Below, in pieces: positions 7,231 to 14,153 of a stretch of 31,172 bases of DNA. The stretch's first letter is position 1, and each line of letters opens with the position of its first letter. The notes beneath the pieces were generated by a model that was not told the origin of the DNA, did no database searches, and saw nothing but the letters and a program-made list of their open reading frames with translations. The stretch comes from JBBQVS01 sp038211295 (GTDB taxonomy: Bacteria; Chloroflexota; Ktedonobacteria; Ktedonobacterales; Ktedonobacteraceae). Both the position numbers and the translations under genes were made by a program. Location: contig JBBQVS010000046.1 of the NCBI GenBank assembly GCA_038211295.1, forward strand, positions 1 through 31,172. The letters run 5' to 3'.

Positions 7231-8267
7231 ACTCGCCCCTTTGCGCGTCTATAACACAAAGTGCCTGCATCATCGCTGGTAAGCCACCAGAGCACACCCC
7301 CTACGAGCAAAACCAGAAGCGGCTCAATATCTTGCACAGTATATTGCCAGTCGTCGTGACCACGAACGCTCACAGGCGGTCTCACCAGATCGCGCGAAAC
7401 CCAAAAGCCGGGGCCACCCTCACTATTCTGCAACACAGTATCGTTATAGGCTCCAACAAGTACATCGCCTGCGCCCAACGCAACTGGAATGAACGCGCCA
7501 GTCACTCTATAATTTCGATACGTCCAGGGGGCAATTAGTACCAACGCAATAGCACCTATCACAATAACCAATATGAGCGCATTCCGTGCGGTCATACTTT
7601 TTGTCACAACAGCAAACACGCCCCAGAGCGCGACCAGACTGAACAAAAGTGGCCCATTCGGTCTCGTCAATGACGCAAGACCCAGCGCGAGACCGCTCGC
7701 CACCAGCAGCCAGACCCACCTTCTATCCCCGTTTGGTGAAGCAATATTATGTGATGCGGATTGAGACGAACAACGTTGCAGGCAATACAATGTATACACA
7801 AGCAAGGTTACGAGAAACGTATACAGAGCTTCACTGAATAGCCAGCCGTCATTTAGGAAAAGTCCCGTATAGATGGCGGCAAGTACGCCCGTATAGAGAG
7901 CAACCCGCTTGCCAAAGAGACTTTTTGCGAAAAGATACACAAGCAGACAGGTACCAGAGCCAAGCACACAATAGAAAAGACGGGGGTAGATATCGTGAAC
8001 GCCCGTGAAAAAGTAGATGCTAGCGATAATCATAGGCCAGAGTGGGGCGCGGCTCACGTTGGCATGAGGTATGTTGACAAGACAATAGCAGTGTTGGGCA
8101 AGCAGTCCTTGCGCCAGATTGTTGTACAGGGCCGCGTCATCTTTTGGAATATAGTTGTGACCGGCAGTAAGGTTGTAGACGATACGCACCAGGAAAGCAA
8201 GCGCAAAAATTGTAGGCATCGCCCAATGTTCTCGTATATATTTTGTGTACAGTCGTATCTTCCTCAT
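7227..8267 (-). CDS. GT39/ArnT-like polytopic membrane glycosyltransferase
   Basis: 346 residues with an N-terminal membrane segment (IFALAFLVRIVYNL), followed by the family's first outer loop with its acidic catalytic pair (YIPKDDAALYNNLAQGL, about 39-55). About eight further hydrophobic helices follow, including LYTGVLAAIYTGLFL, FLVTLLVYTLYCL and LILVIVIGAIALVLIAPW. This is the pattern of enzymes that use a polyprenyl-phosphate sugar to modify proteins or lipids outside the membrane. The family is usually near 500 residues. Here the last part goes from the outer-loop segment (PGFWVSRDLVRPP) straight to a final helix (LLVLLVGGVLWWLT), so part of the C-terminal domain may be missing. It lies 51 bases downstream of the ABC-2 permease on the same strand. 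Its ribosome-binding site is weak. Confidence 0.75.
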   Translation of the reverse strand: MRKIRLYTKYIREHWAMPTIFALAFLVRIVYNLTAGHNYIPKDDAALYNNLAQGLLAQHCYCLVNIPHANVSRAPLWPMIIASIYFFTGVHDIYPRLFYCVLGSGTCLLVYLFAKSLFGKRVALYTGVLAAIYTGLFLNDGWLFSEALYTFLVTLLVYTLYCLQRCSSQSASHNIASPNGDRRWVWLLVASGLALGLASLTRPNGPLLFSLVALWGVFAVVTKSMTARNALILVIVIGAIALVLIAPWTYRNYRVTGAFIPVALGAGDVLVGAYNDTVLQNSEGGPGFWVSRDLVRPPVSVRGHDDWQYTVQDIEPLLVLLVGGVLWWLTSDDAGTLCYRRAKGRV

Positions 8268-8318
8268 GCATATCTAAGACGAGTCCAGCATAGCGTGGTA
8301 ACAGAGTATTTTAGGTTA

Positions 8319-9176
8319 CTAGAGATCGCGATGCTGAAAATGCCACGCGCCACATATGGGCAACACAAGCGCGTAGATGCCTGCCCAGATAAGCAACGCC
8401 GCCGCGATTGGTTCCGTCGAGGTAAAAGGAGTGTTGGTGTGTGCCGCCTGTAACAATGTCATAGCTCCCGACGTAAGATAAAACGAACAGCCATGCCAGA
8501 GCGCGTCAGTTGGCATAATCAGATTGATGGTTGTCGTCGCGTTTTGCACACCAGCTTTCGCGTCAGGTGCCACAAATGGAGCAATCAAATTGATAAAACC
8601 CGCTACCTGTGCTCCAATGAACAGCACAAGAATGATTGCACCGTTGACCAGTGTCGGCACAAACGCGCTTCCACAGGTGGTAAGGCCCATCAATACAAGC
8701 ACCACAAGTTCAAGAACGCCAAGTGCGCTAAAGGCATCCGAGGGCCAGTATGCTGTCTTGAGGTAAATCACAATGAGAAATGCAAAGAAAAGACAAGCAG
8801 TATACGCGGTCAGAAGTAGAACATAACAGAGCCATTTGCCAAAGACGATTTCAAAGCGTCGTATCGGTTTGGGAACAATAATGGTAAACGTACCGGCATC
8901 GATTTCACCGGAAAGCATATTTGTGGTAAGCAGAATTGTCAGTACGCTACTCAGCAGATAGACGAGCCAGATTGCGGGAATGCTCATAAAACCGCCGATG
9001 CCCAGGAGAAATAGGTCTTGCCCAAGCGCGACTGGCGCATGACTTGAGTCCACCACAAAGTTAAAAAGCAGCGCGAAACCGAGCAAGAGGATCAGGCTTA
9101 ACAGGACAACCGCGAGAAAAATGCGCTTCCGCATCGCCTCTTGCAGCGTGAAACGCGTTATTAAAAGCAAGCCCAT
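8319..9176 (-). CDS. ABC-2 type transporter permease
   Basis: 285 residues with six hydrophobic segments. The first follows LQEAMRKR (IFLAVVLLSLILLLGFALLF, about 18-37); the others are near 60-84, 112-135, 152-172, 177-197 and 258-278. The N-terminal 'TRFTLQEAMRKRI' and the segment GTFTIIVPKPIRRFEIVFGKW are typical of ABC-2 permeases of the NosY/CcmB-like group that pair with one ATPase. The gene starts 12 bases after the ATPase gene, with AGGAG before the ATG, so the two form an operon. The substrate cannot be told from sequence. Confidence 0.85.
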   Translation of the reverse strand: MGLLLITRFTLQEAMRKRIFLAVVLLSLILLLGFALLFNFVVDSSHAPVALGQDLFLLGIGGFMSIPAIWLVYLLSSVLTILLTTNMLSGEIDAGTFTIIVPKPIRRFEIVFGKWLCYVLLLTAYTACLFFAFLIVIYLKTAYWPSDAFSALGVLELVVLVLMGLTTCGSAFVPTLVNGAIILVLFIGAQVAGFINLIAPFVAPDAKAGVQNATTTINLIMPTDALWHGCSFYLTSGAMTLLQAAHTNTPFTSTEPIAAALLIWAGIYALVLPICGAWHFQHRDL

Positions 9177-9188
9177 ACATCAGCTCCT

Positions 9189-10130
9189 TCACCCTGTGTA
9201 GCTCGACATATCGATAGTAGTCAAGAAAAGATGCTCAAGTGAGCGATGGCGTGGGGCGAGTGTATAGAGACGGAGACCACACACGTACACGACGGCGGCA
9301 ACATCGGCGGCTTGCTCCTCATTTTGTACTTCAACCAGAAGATGGCACGGCGCATCCGTGTCTTCGCGCACAGAGAGGGAGACCGCGCCAAGTTTGTGCA
9401 ATAGTTCGCGCGTGATCGCGTTAACATGCACGTCAAATACGAGCGGCTCATCGAAGAGAGACTTGGGCGGCCCTATCTTGAGAATATGCCCTTTGTCGAT
9501 AATAGCCACCCGGTCACATATAGCTTCTACGTCCGCCAGTTGATGCGAGTTGAGAAAAACACTCACCCCTTCAGCTTTAAGCTGAAGAAGAATGGTTCGC
9601 ATATCATGTTGCCCAACGGGATCGAGGCCAGATACTGGCTCATCCAGAATAATCAGATCAGGTTGATTGAGCAAAGCCTGTGCCAACCCAATCCGTTGCA
9701 GCATCCCCTTCGAGAATGTGCCAAGTTTTTGTTTTTCTTTTCCCGCCAGACCAACCTGGGCCAGCACCTCTTTGCATCGCTTTTGTAGTGCCATGCCACG
9801 CATTCCGTAGAGGTGTCCGTGAAACTCTAAGAACTCCTGTGCCTTGAGCCAGCGATGAAAGGTTGGTAACTCTGGCAGGTATCCCACACGACGTCGCGCT
9901 TCCAGCGAGTTTTCGGGTTGTCCCAGCACCCGCACCTTGCCCTGCGTCTTCGCGACCAGTCCTGTAATGATTTTCACAATTGTGCTTTTGCCGGCACCAT
10001 TAGGCCCAAGAAAACCAAATGCTTCGCCGCGATAGGTCGTGAAACTTACGTTTTCTACCGCAACAAGCTGATGATACGCTTTATATAGTCCTTCCACTTC
10101 GATAGCGGGCAACTGCTGCTTCTCACCCAT
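9189..10130 (-). CDS. ABC transporter ATP-binding protein
   Basis: 313-residue ATPase with Walker A GPNGAGKST (42-50), a Q-loop region near 86-90 (YLPELP), the signature region FSKGMLQRIGLAQALL (140-155; the C motif has K where the consensus LSGGQ has G), Walker B LIILDEPVSGLD (160-171) and the switch His in FLNSHQLADVEAICD. The last 100 residues form the C-terminal extension common to CcmA/NatA-like ATPases. It drives the permease encoded just downstream. AGGAGAGAG precedes the ATG. A 17-base dyad (10149-10165) sits 19 bases upstream of the start codon. Confidence 0.9.
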   Translation of the reverse strand: MGEKQQLPAIEVEGLYKAYHQLVAVENVSFTTYRGEAFGFLGPNGAGKSTIVKIITGLVAKTQGKVRVLGQPENSLEARRRVGYLPELPTFHRWLKAQEFLEFHGHLYGMRGMALQKRCKEVLAQVGLAGKEKQKLGTFSKGMLQRIGLAQALLNQPDLIILDEPVSGLDPVGQHDMRTILLQLKAEGVSVFLNSHQLADVEAICDRVAIIDKGHILKIGPPKSLFDEPLVFDVHVNAITRELLHKLGAVSLSVREDTDAPCHLLVEVQNEEQAADVAAVVYVCGLRLYTLAPRHRSLEHLFLTTIDMSSYTG

Positions 10131-10148
10131 ACCTACTCTCTCCTGTTT

Positions 10149-10165
10149 GTGATTACTTATATCAC
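10149..10165 (-). promoter_or_regulatory. Dyad operator-like site before the ABC-2 operon
   Basis: GTGAT-N7-ATCAC, perfect five-base arms, 19-35 bases upstream of the ATPase start codon. On the minus strand a possible minus-10 hexamer TATAAG lies inside the dyad. This placement would suit a repressor, for example a GntR/YtrA-type regulator of ABC exporters. That link is inference, since no such regulator gene is in the window. Confidence 0.35.
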
Positions 10166-10167
10166 GC

Positions 10168-10190
10168 CCTGCTCTCTCACGAGAGACAGG
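10168..10190 (-). terminator. Hairpin after the anti-sigma gene, no U tract
   Basis: CCTGCTCTC (10168-10176) pairs with GAGAGACAGG (10181-10190) around a TCAC loop, with a single bulged base. It lies downstream of the anti-sigma stop and before the ABC-2 operon. With no T run on either strand, it may be a weak terminator or an RNA-processing structure. Confidence 0.3.
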
Positions 10191-10220
10191 AACGTGACGT
10201 GGGCAAGCTCATTGCATCGG

Positions 10221-11423
10221 TTAGCGAAGTGAGTTTGCGGTAGCCAGGATTGAGGCTCCTTCGCTTGTATTCGTAAGAATAGCGTATACAATGTTGTTCT
10301 TTTGCCAGATCACGCCCCCGTATTTAATGGAGCTATCGACCATGAGAACACCCGACACGCCCTGAATGGATACGCGCGCTACATTTGTTTGCGCGGTTGG
10401 CAAGGGAAGTGGAATCGTTCCGCTCTGTATATCAACACTCTGCCAGAGATCACGCACGTCAGGCGAGAGGTGTGGCAATGCTAACATGAATGCGCGTATG
10501 TCATTTAACGCGTTCGCGTTCGTTCCCTGCACCATTGGACTTGGAACTTCCACAAGTCCAAGTTGTTTCTGATTGCGGCACGCCGCGTCATCGCTCTGGC
10601 AAGCACGGGCATATTGAATGGCAACACCGGGTGCGACAGTGATGGTATATACCGCGCCATTCAGTTGCGCGGGGAGACGCACATTGCCATCCCCCATCTG
10701 CCGCATAGCTGCTCGTGCCTTAGCCGCGTCAAATGTAAACGTCCCACGCGTGCCAGCGAAAATGTGATACTGTGGCGTGTTAGCAACCCCGCTTGGCAAG
10801 ACACTTGGCGTAAGCAATGGAAAGTGTATGTACTGCTCAACCTGCGCTCGCGTCGGATGCGTCGGTACGTCTGTATTCGCCATCGCAACATGTACGTTTC
10901 CAAAGTTGTTCAGGTTCTTATATAGACTCTGTGTAACCTGATCGGCGTCTATTTGTACAGGTTGGAACTTTTGCACATGGAACAACGAGAGGAACTGATT
11001 TGCCAGCACGCCTGCGTTTGGCAGCAATATCGCGGCAATTAACGCGGCGGCAACCGCGATCATAGCCCAGCGCAAACGCATGTGCTTCTGCGCTGATCGG
11101 AAAGATCGTTGTGCCTGCTTGCCGCTTAACGCGACGATGTTGAGGTCAGTTGTACGCCGCTCGTCGTTAATTTTTGCTTGCAATGCCGCGAAGGCTTGTC
11201 TGGTGTCAGGCACCGCGGCGGGTTTGAGCGTCGCGAACAACGAATATACCTCTTCCCCTGTTGCTCGCACCTCTCGCTCGTCTGCGCTACAATCCGCGCA
11301 TTGCAGCAGGTGCGTTTGTGCCTGCACACGCTCACTTGTGGATAACTCATCATCGCGCAACGCGACGAATAATCCTCTGTCCAGACAGGGGTCATTCTGC
11401 TCGAAATGTTGCTGCTCGTTCAT
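10221..11423 (-). CDS. Membrane anti-sigma factor with zinc-binding anti-sigma domain
   Basis: About 400 residues from the ATG at 11423, which has AGGAGATACA before it; an upstream ATG at 11504 lies deep inside the sigma gene. The N-terminal domain holds the H-x3-C-x2-C zinc motif in THLLQCADC (residues 37-45), the hallmark of ZAS anti-sigma factors that bind and mask ECF sigma factors. One membrane helix follows (MIAVAAALIAAILLPNAG, about 112-130). About 270 residues outside the membrane come next, rich in Thr/Pro/Ala; the section IHFPLLTPSVLPSGV resembles a DUF4367-like outer domain. The first 32 bases overlap the sigma gene's end, so synthesis is coupled. It is expected to hold the sigma factor at the membrane until an envelope signal releases it. 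Confidence 0.85.
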   Translation of the reverse strand: MNEQQHFEQNDPCLDRGLFVALRDDELSTSERVQAQTHLLQCADCSADEREVRATGEEVYSLFATLKPAAVPDTRQAFAALQAKINDERRTTDLNIVALSGKQAQRSFRSAQKHMRLRWAMIAVAAALIAAILLPNAGVLANQFLSLFHVQKFQPVQIDADQVTQSLYKNLNNFGNVHVAMANTDVPTHPTRAQVEQYIHFPLLTPSVLPSGVANTPQYHIFAGTRGTFTFDAAKARAAMRQMGDGNVRLPAQLNGAVYTITVAPGVAIQYARACQSDDAACRNQKQLGLVEVPSPMVQGTNANALNDIRAFMLALPHLSPDVRDLWQSVDIQSGTIPLPLPTAQTNVARVSIQGVSGVLMVDSSIKYGGVIWQKNNIVYAILTNTSEGASILATANSLR

Positions 11424-11964
11424 TGTATCTCCTTCGGAATTCACGTTCGGCACGTCCCAGTAGTGAGCCAACAGAAGCGGATGCGACTCCTGTGGCCTGT
11501 GCAATCTCCGCGTAACTCAGGCCAATGCTGCGTAGTAAAATGTACGATTGCTGTCTTTCAGGCAACTCCGCAAGCACGGAGCGTATCAATGCAGCCTGCT
11601 CTGCCACTAGAAGCTGCTCTTCTGGACTTTTCTCGCCCTGACTTAGAGAACCCTGTCGTGTCGCTTGCTCACCAGATTGCTCCTCACGCTGTGTACGCCG
11701 TTGCTGACCACGCAACGCGTTCAGGCTCAGGTTTGTCGCGACCCGACAAAGCCACGCCCGTTGCTCTCCCTCGGTGGTCGCGTGCGGAGGAATGCGGTAG
11801 AAGCGCAAAAATACCTCTTGCGCGATGTCGTCCGCCTCATCGTTGCGGCCTGTACATCTATACGCAAGCTGATATACGAGCGGATAGTATCGCGTAAATA
11901 CTGCCTCAAACGACTCTGCTTGCGTCTGAATGGGGAGAGACTCGCCGCTTTTTTGTACTATCAT
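11392..11964 (-). CDS. ECF-type RNA polymerase sigma factor
   Basis: About 190 residues from ATG 11964, with AAGGA and GAGAGG upstream. Region 2 is FEAVFTRYYPLVYQLAYR then DEADDIAQEVFLRFYR (about residues 18-55), including the minus-10 recognition helix. Region 4 is LAELPERQQSYILLRSIG then LSYAEIAQATGVASASVGSLL (about 132-175), the helix-turn-helix for the minus-35. The linker carries many Gln/Glu residues. It has no SnoaL or other C-terminal extension, so it is not an ECF41-type protein by architecture. It overlaps the anti-sigma gene by 32 bases, a classic sigma/anti-sigma pair. A candidate promoter with ECF-like features is at 12034-12060. A longer form from 12027 is possible but has no ribosome-binding site that I can see. 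Confidence 0.9.
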   Translation of the reverse strand: MIVQKSGESLPIQTQAESFEAVFTRYYPLVYQLAYRCTGRNDEADDIAQEVFLRFYRIPPHATTEGEQRAWLCRVATNLSLNALRGQQRRTQREEQSGEQATRQGSLSQGEKSPEEQLLVAEQAALIRSVLAELPERQQSYILLRSIGLSYAEIAQATGVASASVGSLLGRAEREFRRRYNERAATFRAE

Positions 11965-12033
11965 GCCTCTCTTTTCCTTTATCTTCAAGTAAAACTTGTG
12001 TTCACTGGTGTATACTTCGCAGTGCATCTATAA

Positions 12034-12060
12034 GACACCGCCCGCTTCACATTTGTGACA
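12034..12060 (-). promoter_or_regulatory. Possible ECF-type autoregulatory promoter
   Basis: On the minus strand TGTCACA (12060-12054) and TGTC (12037-12034) are 16 bases apart, a spacing and shape like ECF-dependent promoters with TGTCACA at minus-35. It lies about 70 bases before the sigma start. The same bases contain the palindrome TCACA-TT-TGTGA (12048-12059), so a repressor site is an alternative. Confidence 0.3.
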
Positions 12061-12089
12061 GAAAATTCGTTGTATCCGTGTTTATTAGT

Positions 12090-12125
12090 CAAAAAGAACT
12101 CAGCAGCGATTGCTACCGAGTTCTT
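12090..12125 (-). terminator. Rho-independent terminator after the Uma2 gene
   Basis: On the minus strand AAGAACTCGGTAGC pairs with GCTGCTGAGTTCTT (14 bp including G-U pairs) around AATC, followed by five Ts counting the last two of the stem. It is well placed 20 bases past the Uma2 stop and upstream of the sigma gene. Confidence 0.8.
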
Positions 12126-12144
12126 CATGCCAAAAGAGATGCAA

Positions 12145-12729
12145 CTAAAGTACGCCTTCGTACACCTCATCAACAGATAAGGCTACATCAATTTGCTCAA
12201 ACGTAACCGCCTGCCCAGCGTAAAAGTATTCCTGCTGCCATTCGGTTGCACGCCTGCACACCTCTATATGTCGCTCGTTCTGGCTCACAAGAATATACGC
12301 ATCAAGCGTTGCACAGCGCTTGTAACGCGCGAACTTTTCTATTCGATCATACTGTTCGGTGCTTGGCGAAAGCACTTCAACAACAATAAGAGGGAAGCGA
12401 ACTCTAAAAGGCTTCTGGCGTTTGTCTTTATCCCAGTCCCCTCGGTCACACGTCAACACCACATCAGGGACGACAGAAGGCTTTCCCGGAATAGCAACGT
12501 ATTGGTCACGATGAGTACGACATGGCCCTACTCTACCTACTTGCTCACGAATAAGGAACTCGACATTAGAAGCAATGACGCTATGTTCTGGCGTTGAGCC
12601 TGTCATATCGTAAATAACACCATCAATGAGTTCGTAGCGATAAGTGCTTTCCATGTTTAGTATATGCTCAAACGCCTCTTCGGTCATCGGAACACCATGC
12701 ATATCATCGCTTTGCAGCCTCGCAACCAT
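12145..12729 (-). CDS. Uma2-family putative restriction endonuclease-fold protein
   Basis: About 194 residues from ATG 12729, just after AGGAG; the ATG at 12747 would have the site inside the gene. Motifs of the PD-(D/E)xK fold of Uma2 (DUF820) are present: YELIDGVIYDMTGSTPEHSVI (about 32-52), PDVVLTC (87-93) as the catalytic Asp strand, PLIVVEVLSPST (113-124) as the E-x-K-like strand, and the following YDRIEKFARYKRCATLDAYILV helix and strand. Such genes are common, often in many copies, in Cyanobacteria and Chloroflexota. Their target is unknown, and a role in DNA cleavage is predicted only from the fold. It sits alone between its own promoter-like box (12853-12861) and a strong terminator. 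Confidence 0.85.
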   Translation of the reverse strand: MVARLQSDDMHGVPMTEEAFEHILNMESTYRYELIDGVIYDMTGSTPEHSVIASNVEFLIREQVGRVGPCRTHRDQYVAIPGKPSVVPDVVLTCDRGDWDKDKRQKPFRVRFPLIVVEVLSPSTEQYDRIEKFARYKRCATLDAYILVSQNERHIEVCRRATEWQQEYFYAGQAVTFEQIDVALSVDEVYEGVL

Positions 12730-12852
12730 TGTCTCCTCTTTCCGCATTCAAATAATACAATTATTTCGTTACTGAGAGGTTACACTACTATGTTCCTTCT
12801 TTGTCTATAATTTGCTTTTATTTAACATACATTTTCTTATCTCATTGTTGAA

Positions 12853-12861
12853 AGTATACCA
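12853..12861 (-). promoter_or_regulatory. Candidate extended minus-10 box for the Uma2 gene
   Basis: On the minus strand TGG-TATACT, directly after the tmk stop codon. Transcription from here would give a leader of about 120 bases before the Uma2 start. No clear minus-35 hexamer is seen. Confidence 0.35.
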
Positions 12862-13512
12862 TTATACGCTCCCCATAACCGCCACTACCAACCTGACAAT
12901 CTCTTCGTGAATCGCTTCGGGCGATTGTGAAGCGTCAACTATTTTTATGCGTTCGGGGTACGTGTGGGCGAGCGTGAGAAACGCTTGACGGAGCGTTTGG
13001 TGAAAGCGTTCGGATTCGGTATCGAAACGTGATTGCTCTTCCCGCAGGCCACTTGTGTCTTGCGCGGTATCTGTGCGTGCCTGTACCTGTGTGGAGTCAA
13101 GGTCAAGCAAAATTGTGAGGTCGGGAACGTGGTCATGTGTCGCAAGTAGCGACAGGTGTAGCACAAGGTCGGCACCAACACCACGCGCGACACCTTGATA
13201 GGCGATGCTTGAGTCAAAACAACGATCCGTCAGCACATGTATTCCCGCATCCAACGCTGGCAGAATGACCGTTGAGAAGTGTTGGGCGCGGTCTGCCTGA
13301 AACAAAAAGGCTTCTGCAAGAGGCGTAATCACAAGTTCGGGATGGTTAAAGAGAATACGCCGAATCTCAACCCCGAACGGTGTACCTCCAGGTTCACGCG
13401 TGTGTAGATACGCGATATTCTGCACAGCTAGCCGCTGCTCCAACAAGCGCATCTGCGTACTTTTGCCGGCGCCGTCAAGACCTTCAAACGAAATTAACCG
13501 TCCCTTGCTCAC
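12862..13512 (-). CDS. tmk: Thymidylate kinase
   Basis: 216 residues, the usual size. It phosphorylates dTMP to dTDP with ATP in the cytoplasm. The P-loop is FEGLDGAGKST (9-19). The dTMP-binding TREPGGTPFG (38-47), the DR motif TDRCFDSSIAYQG (95-107) and the lid/late helix region around SRFDTESERFHQTLRQAFL follow in normal order. The end HTYPERIKIVDAS is the typical last strand. The ATG has a weak AAGG upstream. It follows the dCTP deaminase-family gene by 18 bases on the same strand, and both serve dTTP supply, so they are probably one transcript. Confidence 0.95.
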   Translation of the reverse strand: MSKGRLISFEGLDGAGKSTQMRLLEQRLAVQNIAYLHTREPGGTPFGVEIRRILFNHPELVITPLAEAFLFQADRAQHFSTVILPALDAGIHVLTDRCFDSSIAYQGVARGVGADLVLHLSLLATHDHVPDLTILLDLDSTQVQARTDTAQDTSGLREEQSRFDTESERFHQTLRQAFLTLAHTYPERIKIVDASQSPEAIHEEIVRLVVAVMGSV

Positions 13513-13530
13513 ATGCCACTTCCTTTTTGT

Positions 13531-14124
13531 TTAACGTTCTCGATCAGTACGATACGTCTCATAGTCCCAGTCGAAGTGCGGCTTGGGCAACATATCTTGC
13601 GGCGTCCACTCGCTTTCAGGCTTGCCATACTTGCCGTGATACTCTTTGAGCGTCTCACCCACATACTCGAATGTGAGTTGGCAGATGCGGAAATTCACAG
13701 GAACCCAGATCACCGTCTGCGTGTGATTACTAATCTCCATTGTCCAACGATTGATATACCCAACATCACCAACGCCCGCACAGCGACACACGGAGAGGCC
13801 AGAACGCGCTACCGTACTACGCGAATACATTTTCGCGAGATAGCCATTATGTCCGCCAATCACCTCTTGCGTGTGGGCAAGAATGGTCGTACCAGGGCGA
13901 ATCGCGATTTTGTTGCCATGGGCTTTACGTGGCTCTCCCCAGTAGCTGCGAATCTCTTCCGGGTTATCCAGATGCATAACCTCAACATTAGCATTGCCTT
14001 GAAAATACCACTCACCGAGCCGACAATCGTAGGAATTCGTTCCCAGATGGCGGCGGTCAAATGGCTCGATAATAATATTGCCGTTCTCGCGCTCTTCTAT
14101 AATACGTTTATCAGACAGTAACAT
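13531..14124 (-). CDS. dcd: dCTP deaminase-family protein
   Basis: About 197 residues from ATG 14124; GAGGAGA lies about ten bases before it, while the two earlier in-frame ATGs are too close to or within that site. It is a dUTPase/dCTP deaminase-fold protein. GTNSYDCRLGEWYF, IAIRPGTTILAHTQEVIGG and YSRSTVARSGLSV (the phosphate-binding RSxxAR motif) lead to GYINRWTMEISNHT, where Glu in TMEIS sits at the place of the catalytic Glu of the family, and ICQLTFEYV ends the core. Known role: dCTP to dUTP, feeding dTMP synthesis. Its placement 18 bases before tmk supports this. A dUTPase-like or bifunctional activity cannot be excluded from sequence. Confidence 0.85.
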   Translation of the reverse strand: MLLSDKRIIEERENGNIIIEPFDRRHLGTNSYDCRLGEWYFQGNANVEVMHLDNPEEIRSYWGEPRKAHGNKIAIRPGTTILAHTQEVIGGHNGYLAKMYSRSTVARSGLSVCRCAGVGDVGYINRWTMEISNHTQTVIWVPVNFRICQLTFEYVGETLKEYHGKYGKPESEWTPQDMLPKPHFDWDYETYRTDRER

Positions 14125-14153
14125 AACGCACATATCTCCTCGCATCGGGATGC

